Assembly (NCBI GenBank): GCA_963932465.1
Contig: OZ010792.1
Span: forward strand, 189,375,556 to 189,439,555
Reading direction: 5' to 3'
Source of the DNA: Maratus speciosus
Lineage: Eukaryota; Arthropoda; Arachnida; Araneae; Salticidae
DNA length: 64,000 nucleotides
The position numbers were made by a program, and so were the translations under genes. Position 1 is the stretch's first letter, and every line of letters starts with the position of its first letter. Positions 56,833 through 64,000 of this stretch are shown in pieces. The notes beneath the pieces were generated by a model, which was given only the letters and a program-made list of their open reading frames with translations, did not search any database and was not told the origin of the DNA.

Positions 56833-57473
56833 TTTCGTGAAATAATTGCATTGAAAGAATTATTCAACAATGACAGAATGATTTATATAATAACTTTTAC
56901 AACGCTTTTTAAAATTTTGAAACGTACTTTTATTTTGTGCACAAATTTGCTATATGCATGTTTACACTTTAATTTAAGCCAAAAACAATGCAATTTCGAA
57001 AAACTTACAGTTTTTGTAAGCAAAAAGATTGCAATAAAAAAAGTACATTTGAATATATTTTACAGAAATGCATTTTACATAACACTCCAATGATCTCGAA
57101 TCGTCAGCGGTAGTCCGAAGTATTGGACACTCCAACTCTAAACTACCCACCTGTCAATTTCTTAAACTTATCCATATAAAATGTTTAGATATTTCCGGTG
57201 ACACGTTCTGTGATTGGGTCTGCCCTTCCGGGGTAGTGTTGGAAGGGTAAAAGGATCTTCGATGGGGGCGCGTCCACCTTTTCCTTGGAGGTCAGAATTT
57301 CGGAAAAACAAACCGTTTGTTGCACTTTTTTCGGCAACAATAATTCTTCTGAAAGTTCCCTTTTTTACTCAGAGGATAATTATATCACTCATTATTTTAA
57401 TCGATATTACATTTAAAATAGAGCCTTTGTTGCACTTTTACAATTCAAAAACCATTTAAACTTTAATCATATA
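56833..57473. other. Gene-free stretch
   Basis: A less AT-rich patch at 57180-57300 has no recognisable protein. The frame at 56788-57093 begins inside the Helentron-like element and is not a gene. Confidence 0.45.
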
Positions 57474-57736
57474 CAAGGTGTTTTTAACAGACAGAACAAA
57501 CCTTAAATGATATCGGAATTCAGCAAAAGAAACCGTTACTTAAACCAATGATTTTTATAGCTGAAGACAAAAAAGGACTTCCTAACTACATAGAAAAGCA
57601 AGTTTACATTAAAAAATCCCTAAAATAAATGTTGATTTTATAATAAACAATAGTCTCAGGAAATAAAAATCCAATGTAATAAGTAATACAAAAACCAGAA
57701 TGTTCTCGTGAAAAGCTTTAAAAAAAAACAACCTTG
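57474..57736. mobile_element. Probable TA-flanked MITE
   Basis: Ends CAAGGTGTTTTT and the inverse of CAAGGTTGTTTTT, between TA (57472-57473) and TA (57737-57738), 263 bp. The terminal similarity is short, so the call is moderate. Confidence 0.5.
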
Positions 57737-57738
57737 TA

Positions 57739-58148
57739 TAAAGTTATAATTTTAAAATTTTTATTTCTCTTCGTTTAAAAGAAAACACAAACTATTCCTT
57801 ATAGCGAGTGGAATGCAGTGCACATATTTTTGCAATTTTTATTATATTTTTAAGCAAATTGCTGTGATAATTAAAAATACTTTATACATCCAGAACTCAA
57901 TTTGAAGTTAATAATTCAACTTATACTATGCTACAAATCACGCAATTAAGCGATGACAGTAATTTGCATAACTTGTTACTTGTAACTAGTAACAATAAAT
58001 TTGTAACTAATGACATTAATTTGCATGCTTTTAAGCAATTTGTATAGCAGTAATTTTTTTAATATTTAAATTAAGAAAAGAATATTTTTGAAAACGCTTT
58101 TGAAAGCCACACATAGCGCATGTATGCAGTACTAGATATGTACATGTA
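57739..58148. other. Gene-free AT-rich stretch
   Basis: Contains a short repeated TTGTAACTA/TAACAATAAAT motif near 57975-58015. Nothing else. Confidence 0.45.
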
Positions 58149-59706
58149 CTATATGGCCATTAATGATCGGACACTTTCGATTTTAGACATTTTGTCGAAT
58201 ATTTAAAAATATATTTGTAGGATTTTTCTGGAACTTCAGGATTATGAAGAATATGTTCGGCTTCATATTTGTCAATGGCGATTTGATCAGAAAGACAATG
58301 ATGGGGGCAACAAAAAATCAAAGAAAAATAAGAATGTTTGGATTACCCTGTAAAATAAAATACACGAACTGATCTAAGGCTATAGCCTACTAATATATGG
58401 ATATTGTACAATATATGCAATCATTTGTGGATGAATAGAACGTATATTCATGGAGACATATCGATATTTTTAAAAAGTTCATAAAATTCTTGCAGGTTTT
58501 TTGTTTATATCATGCAGGGTTTTTTACCAAATTTAATGCCAGTTTCAGAAAATTTGACAAAATGTAGTAGAAATAATATGGTATAATTGGAATGTAAATA
58601 TATTAAATATTTGATGATATATGACCAGTTAAATGAAATATTTTTTATCTGCGCATGCGCGCACGATAATTTTTTTTTTTTTTTCATGATTTGATAGTCA
58701 ACTTTTTGGAGCAACTTAAAAAAAAAAAGCCAGTGAAATATCGTGAAAATTCAGAAAGATCGGCAATAGACTGAGCTGATTTTTAGTTGTTCTCTAAAAA
58801 CAACTAAATGATAAGAGTTTTTCCATAAATTGTCGTTTTTAATTTTTAGTTTTTTTAATTTTCATTTTTTATTGATGCTTTAGTTCTTCTTGGAAAAACT
58901 TAAGAACAAGCCTATTCCAATAAAAAAGAAGTATAAAAATCTAAGCATTTTTTCTAGATCTACTCTTTGCCATTCATTAAATACAAGCTCCTTTGCTGAA
59001 AGCCAGATAATAAAAAATGACATTTTGTGGAAAATCCCTTATCATTCAGCAACTTTTAGAGAGTAACTAAAAATTCGCTCACTACATTGCCCATATCTTT
59101 CTGAATTTTTACGATATTTTGCTCGCTTATTTTAATGAATTGCTCCGTAGAGTTGACTATCAAATCATGAAAAAATAATATTTTTTTATCGCGCGCGCCT
59201 GCACAGATAAAAATATTTCATTCAACTGCTCATGTTTCATCAAATATTTAATATATTTACATTCCAATTAAACCATATTATTTATACTACATTTTGTCAA
59301 ATTTTCTGAAACTGGCGTTAAATTTGGTAAAACACCCTGCATGATATAAACAAAAAACATGCAAGAATTTTTTGAACTTTTTAAAAATTCGATATATCTC
59401 CATGAATATACGTTCTATTCTTCCACAAATTAATACATATATTGTGCAGTATCTATATATTCTTAAGCTCTATTGATAGATCATTTCGTGCATTTTATTT
59501 TACAGAGAGATCAAAAACATTATTATTTTTCTTTGATTTTTTTGTTGGCCCCCTCATTGTACTTCTGATCAAATCGCCATTGATATATATGAAGTCGAAC
59601 ATGTTCTTCATAATCCTGAAGTTCCAGAAAAAACCGACAAATATAACTTTAAATATTCGACAAAATGTCTAAAATTGAAAGTGTACGGTGATCAATGGCC
59701 ATATAG
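58149..59706. mobile_element. Giant snap-back element, about 1.56 kb
   Basis: The left arm (58149 to about 58860) starts CTATATGGCCATTAATGATC. The right arm (about 59010-59706) is its imperfect inverse, ending GATCAATGGCCATATAG. Internal blocks such as TAGACATTTTGTCGAATATT, CAGGATTATGAAGAA, ATATTCATGGAGA and GATTTGATAGTCAACT occur inverted in both arms. The arms differ by scattered substitutions, so both have aged. The loop is about 150 bp. No transposase is present. Left flank TA, right flank TGTA; a TA target is likely but not clean. Confidence 0.75.
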
Positions 59707-60554
59707 TGTATAAGATTTGTACATATTATACATATACACAGTATGTATATATGCACACAGCATACACATACATATTTCTCTCCATTTCCCCATGTGTGTG
59801 TGCATATTTTGCTTTTAAGTGTGTGCTAGCACGTGCAACACTTTTTACATAACACAAAGCTTTAATTACCAGATAAATATATTTTTGTTTGTCCTTAAAC
59901 TGAAAACCTTGAATACGTCGATTAAAATTTCTTGAAAAATATACTCGCTGTCTCAATTTACGTATGCAAAAATCTGTAACCTTGAAGTTACTTTAATACA
60001 TATTCTGCTAATCGAAACAGTAAATAAAAATACTTTCTTTCATGCTTTCATAAAAATACTTTTTCTGATCTCACATCCTAAAGCTTTTCTATATCTCAAA
60101 CATCCGTTATATTATAACCTAGTTGGATGTCATATATTTCAATTCCCTTTTAATCCGTTGTATAGCAAGAATTTCTATTTCAACAATTTTTTGTCAGATA
60201 CATTTCAAAAATGATTATGGGATTTGCATTAAAGAAATATTCTATTGGAAAGAAATGAAATCATGCGTAAAAATGTATTTTATACGGTGTATAAGAAAAA
60301 TTATATCTTTAAAATTTATATATTTCACGAGTCTTCGAATGTAGTTTTATACTAAAGAAAATATTAAAGGAGACAGTAAATCTACAGTTACATTTATCTA
60401 TTCACAATATAAATTTAATTGTTTGAATAAGGACATATCTACGTTATTAAATAATTTCCGTTTCATAAAGAATAGTTTAATAACAAATATAATTTCTACA
60501 CTAGACTAATTTAACACAATTATTCTAATTGGCAAATAATTCATATAAGTTTCA
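59707..60554. other. Gene-free AT-rich stretch
   Basis: TATACACA-type low complexity at 59720-59770, then AT-rich sequence. Frames at 59726-59956 and 60123-60344 are unsupported. Confidence 0.5.
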
Positions 60555-60665
60555 ATTTTCTAACTGGGCAAAAAATGCCCAGGCCAGGATTCGAACCAGG
60601 GATGTCTTGGCTGGAAACGCTTGACTTGGTTCCATCCAAGACAATCCCCGGTTCGAACAGTGTAA
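60555..60665 (-). ncRNA. tRNA-like SINE piece with folded-back T-arm region
   Basis: On the minus strand, TTCCAGCCAAGACATCCCTGG is followed by the B-box GGTTCGAATCCTGG and a GCCTGGGCA acceptor-like end. The block from about 60591 to 60617 is repeated in inverse at about 60632-60659 (TTCCATCCAAGACAATCCCC and GGTTCGAA). Two T-arm copies therefore face each other. It matches the plus-strand module at 60789-60872 and is tRNA-derived, not a working tRNA. Confidence 0.5.
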
Positions 60666-60788
60666 TTATGCATCCAGCGTTTACTGAAGTTCCATAACCT
60701 GCTATTTATTCTGTTGTGCTGATTCATATATCAGACCAGATGCTAGGATCAATAAGGTTAGCTTGTTGAATTATGTCATACAGATTCG

Positions 60789-60872
60789 TCCAGGATATCT
60801 CAGTTGGTAGAGCATTGGCGTGGCGGTTTCAGCCAAGACATCCCTGGTTTGAATTCAGGCCCGGACATTTGT
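60789..60872 (+). ncRNA. tRNA-like SINE head or tRNA pseudogene
   Basis: GTCCAGG at the 5' end can pair with CCCGGAC at the 3' end with one mismatch. TATCTCAGTTGGTAGAGC is a good D-arm/A-box, and CCTGGTTTGAATTCAGG a good T-arm/B-box. The anticodon arm would be TTGGC and GCCAA around a loop of 12 nt instead of 7, so it is not a canonical tRNA. The same 3' half recurs on the minus strand 130 bp upstream, which points to a dispersed SINE family. Confidence 0.55.
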
Positions 60873-60879
60873 TGGAAAT

Positions 60880-62100
60880 TTGCAACGTATATTCTTTATA
60901 ACAAGTTATTGTAAATGTATATATTTGTATAAAACAGTTGCTTTTACTGACAAGCAATTTGCCATTAACAGAAATCATTGGGACTTCGTTATATCGCGAA
61001 TGTTGCCTTTTATAACGCGTTTCACAATGCAAAGTTCCATCATGTAACTTGTTCTTTATTCTTTTTTTCCACATTGAACAGTTTTGTTGTAAGTTATTTT
61101 TAAGGTAATTTAATACTTGGTCATATTTTACTCATCTCGATTTTATCTTATGATTTAATAGTTATATTTTATATATATCCCTTCCAAATGTTTCATAATG
61201 TATACCTTTTCAAAATACATGGTTAGTTATTGTTAAAATAATAAATTTCATTACTGGAAACAGTTAAATATTATTTATAATATATTTATTGCGGTCGTGT
61301 TTTTCTGTTGATTTACCGATGAAAGGCAACATATTTTTAAAAGCATGTTAAAAGATTTTCTGACATTTTTTCAGTGAGTTCCCATACATTTTTTATATAA
61401 AAAAAAAGGTGGAAGTTACATCTTTCATTTATACAGTCGTTATTCAACAGTTTTATTTTGTTGACACGTGCTAGTTTTCGCATATATTTGGAGTAGTAAA
61501 TTGCCTGCACTTTTACCGATAACAGACATAAATTGATTTTTGTCGGGATTTTAAATTTGATTTCAGTGTATTCTGTATTATATTCTATATATTTTACGAA
61601 GACTTCTCTTAAAGGGATTAGTCTAGGCTATATTGTTGAGAACATAAATTTAATAATAAGCCTTTACAATCAATGAAAATGAGATGCTGTCTTTAATTAA
61701 CTAAACAAATGTAAAAATGTAAATAATAAAAATGAGCATATTAAATGGTAGAATTATAAAATACAGATTTATAAATTCATATGCATTGTTTAAAAAAAAA
61801 TGAGAAAATAACAAACAATTAGAGAAACCCATGCAGGACTGACGGGCATGGGTGTAAAATTGAAAGTTCTCACACATTAAAAGTAATACACAAAATAAAC
61901 ACGAAAACATCAGGTATCTGAATTTTATCTGTTTGAAATAATATCAGGAACATAAAATTTTGTTACACTATTCAGAACATGTTGGAAAGTGTTTCTTAAT
62001 ATATACTTGACGCATGTAACTCATGCATGGTCTCGGGACTCTTACAATTGAAAAAAAAAATAAAGAGACCGATTTCAACATTTAATATCTTGAAATGTAT
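60880..62100. other. Gene-free AT-rich stretch
   Basis: No supported feature. Frames at 60829-61074 and 61701-61910 (minus) have no domain. Confidence 0.5.
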
Positions 62101-62101
62101 A

Positions 62102-63872
62102 CAGTGTGTCCACGTATAACCTGACCGACCTTTATTTTCGCAACCGTTGGTCCTAGATGCATACTTCCAATTACAAAAATGGTTTAAATAAGGTAAAGAA
62201 TTATTTTTAGAGCGATTTGGGTCAAGAAAAACATTTATTAAAAAATTACGAAATTTAAATTTTTATACGGTCTCCCGGTCCTATAAGTGATATTTAGTAA
62301 AAATTTACTGTGACACTAACAAGTAAGACAGAAAAAGTCCCATTCATCTAACATTGAAATTGACCGAGTTATGAAACTTTGAAATGCATGACTTATACCA
62401 CTTTTTTGCATATCAAAACAGATAATTTCGACCATGCTTTCAGGGGTCGCGTATAAAGTACTTAAACGTATTTCAAGATATCGTACAACTATTACGATTG
62501 AATTAACTTTATTAGTTAAATTTCAGATTTGATAAAATAATTGTATTTTAACACATGTTGTATTTTGTAAGGATTTGAGGCTATGATTTCTTTTAACAAA
62601 AATTATGTTATTTTCATAATGTTTATTTAACTTGCAACGATTGTCTTTCCATTTTAAAATTTGTACTCGAACTTTAACTGACTCTAATGTCCGATCAAAG
62701 TTAAAATTTTACATACTGACTTAAATCCGATTACAATGTAATTTTATTATGATTTTCGACGCTTACCATCTTATACATACTTATATTAGAAAATAACACA
62801 AAAAATTTCGGATAGATTACCGTCAACAAATTTAAGAAATGGTTTTAGATTAGATAACATAAACCTGCGATGGTTGTGTTTTTTAACTTTTATAATTACT
62901 TTTATGTATTTTTTAACGCTAAATAAAAAAAAATACCTTCACTTTTAACTATCATATCAGGATTTTTCACAAATCGTAAATTTCAAGGTTAAAAAATAGC
63001 AAAAAATCTGATACTATAAAATAGATATAAGACTTTTTTATTCAGTTTAATTTTATTTAATTCAATAATTTATTCAATTTTGTGGCTTATACTGGGTTTC
63101 TTACACCTAAACAGCTCAGGGGTCCGATAAGGTTGGGAGGGGAGGATGGATCAATTTCAACTTTGAGCTTTTTAACTTTGAAGTTTGCGATTTGAAATAA
63201 ATCCTGACGTGATGGTTTAAAATGAAGGTCATTTTCGGATTCAGTGATAAAAAAATGCATGTGAATCAATTTTCAAAAGCTAAAAAACATGACACAACCC
63301 AAAATTTGATGTAATCTAACAGCATTTTAAAATATGTATCATTTTTGTAAAGAATTGAGGCTGTTGTTTTTCATCCTTTTATTTAACAAAAATTCTGTTA
63401 CTCATATCCTCTTATATGTTCAGTACAAATTGTATATTTTGCATTAATATGTCAGAATGATTAAAGATTTCAAATTTATATTGCAATGCTAATTTTACTC
63501 TCAACCATTTCTTTAATATATCTGACGAAATTATATTTCTACTAAATTTGTGAATGACCCCTAATTTGCAGCAAAAAATATGCTTCAACTTCAAACAGCT
63601 ATTACTCGGTCAATTTTAATCGTAGAATAACGGGACTTTTTTTTGCCTTACTTGTCAGTGCAACAGAAAAATTTTACTAAATATAACTTATAGGACCAGG
63701 GGACCGTATAAAAATTTAGAATTTGTAATTCTTCGCTAAATTGTTTTTTCGCTTCAAACTTTTTCTATCTTAACTCTGCACCTAATTTTGACCATTTTTG
63801 TAATTGGAAGTATACATCTAGGACCAACGGTTGCGAAAATAAAGGTCGGTCAGGTTATACGTGGATGCACTG
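62102..63872. mobile_element. Giant snap-back element, 1.77 kb, TA-flanked
   Basis: Ends CAGTGTGTCCACGTATAACC and its inverse (one or two changes), between TA (62100-62101) and TA (63873-63874). The inverse similarity continues inward, with gaps, through CGCAACCGTTGGTCCTAGATG, TTTTTATACGGTC, a CTTACTTGTCAGTG-type block and ACTCGGTCAATTT. Near the centre (about 63050-63100) it reaches CGATTTG..AAATCCTGA. A second pair of blocks, TTTTGTAAGGATTTGAGGCT and TTTTGTAAAGAATTGAGGCT, is in direct orientation (62570, 63340). No transposase frame survives. The termini fit a Tc1/mariner-type element. Confidence 0.8.
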
Positions 63873-64000
63873 TATAATTTAAAAACACAATTTTTGGAGA
63901 GATGGAAGATATAAGTATGTTCTTTCATTTCATATATTTTTTTAATTACTAGATGAAATTAATAGAATTAATATTTATAGCGGTCTTCAAACTGTTAGAC

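Noticed and set aside
57214..57459. 81-residue plus-strand frame in a less AT-rich patch
   Set aside because: No similarity to a known family and no splice or start context that I can defend.
60789..60872. Functional tRNA gene
   Set aside because: The anticodon loop would be 12 nt and the acceptor has a mismatch; related copies next to it indicate a SINE or pseudogene.

Overview
This window reads as a gene-poor, transposon-rich stretch of an AT-rich animal nuclear genome, most likely an arthropod. A chelicerate or spider is my best guess from the mix of elements, but nothing in the sequence proves it. There is no operon-like organisation, no rRNA, no CRISPR array and no convincing complete host gene. 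Almost every recognisable coding stretch is a decayed transposon protein.

Layout. 1-1836: a Helentron-like element with five internal units of about 325 bp; a second copy in the same orientation lies at 54977-56832. 2144-4692: three small inverted-repeat elements, of TTAA, fold-back and TA type. 7484-8628: a minus-strand Helentron-like element of a second subfamily. 9897-12506: a CACTG-ended element with subterminal repeats. 12840-15375: tandem-repeat and Helitron-like debris. 15645-18010: old Helentron-like repeats interrupted by a snap-back Tc1 element at 15910-16512. 19796-23361: a pogo/Tigger element holding a second, long-TIR transposon. 25151-27450: a TTAA MITE and a hAT-like element.

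29870-31380 holds small tandem duplications and degenerate repeats. 31381-32480 is a polyadenylated retroposon, repeated at 52776-53586. 32600-38940 is a minus-strand non-LTR retrotransposon (gag zinc knuckle, AP-endonuclease, reverse transcriptase, RNase H). Its RNase H domain is split by a TIR element containing six 173-bp tandem repeats. 41828-46803 is a hAT-like element containing a Tc1 element (41979-45586, with a spliced DD34E transposase), which in turn contains a Helentron-like element (42247-44125). 47230-50270 is a Tigger remnant containing a broken piggyBac, itself interrupted by a tRNA-type SINE, with a TTAA MITE alongside. 57474-63872 has one small MITE, two giant palindromic TA-flanked elements and tRNA-like SINE pieces.

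The elements work as a parasite community: host-within-host insertions give a relative age order, and target-site duplications (TA, TTAA, imperfect longer ones) support individual insertions. The only possible traces of a host gene are three weak exon-like stretches, all on the minus strand (6472-6647, 18551-18698, 39640-39832). They could belong to one gene with very large introns, but I cannot identify its product.
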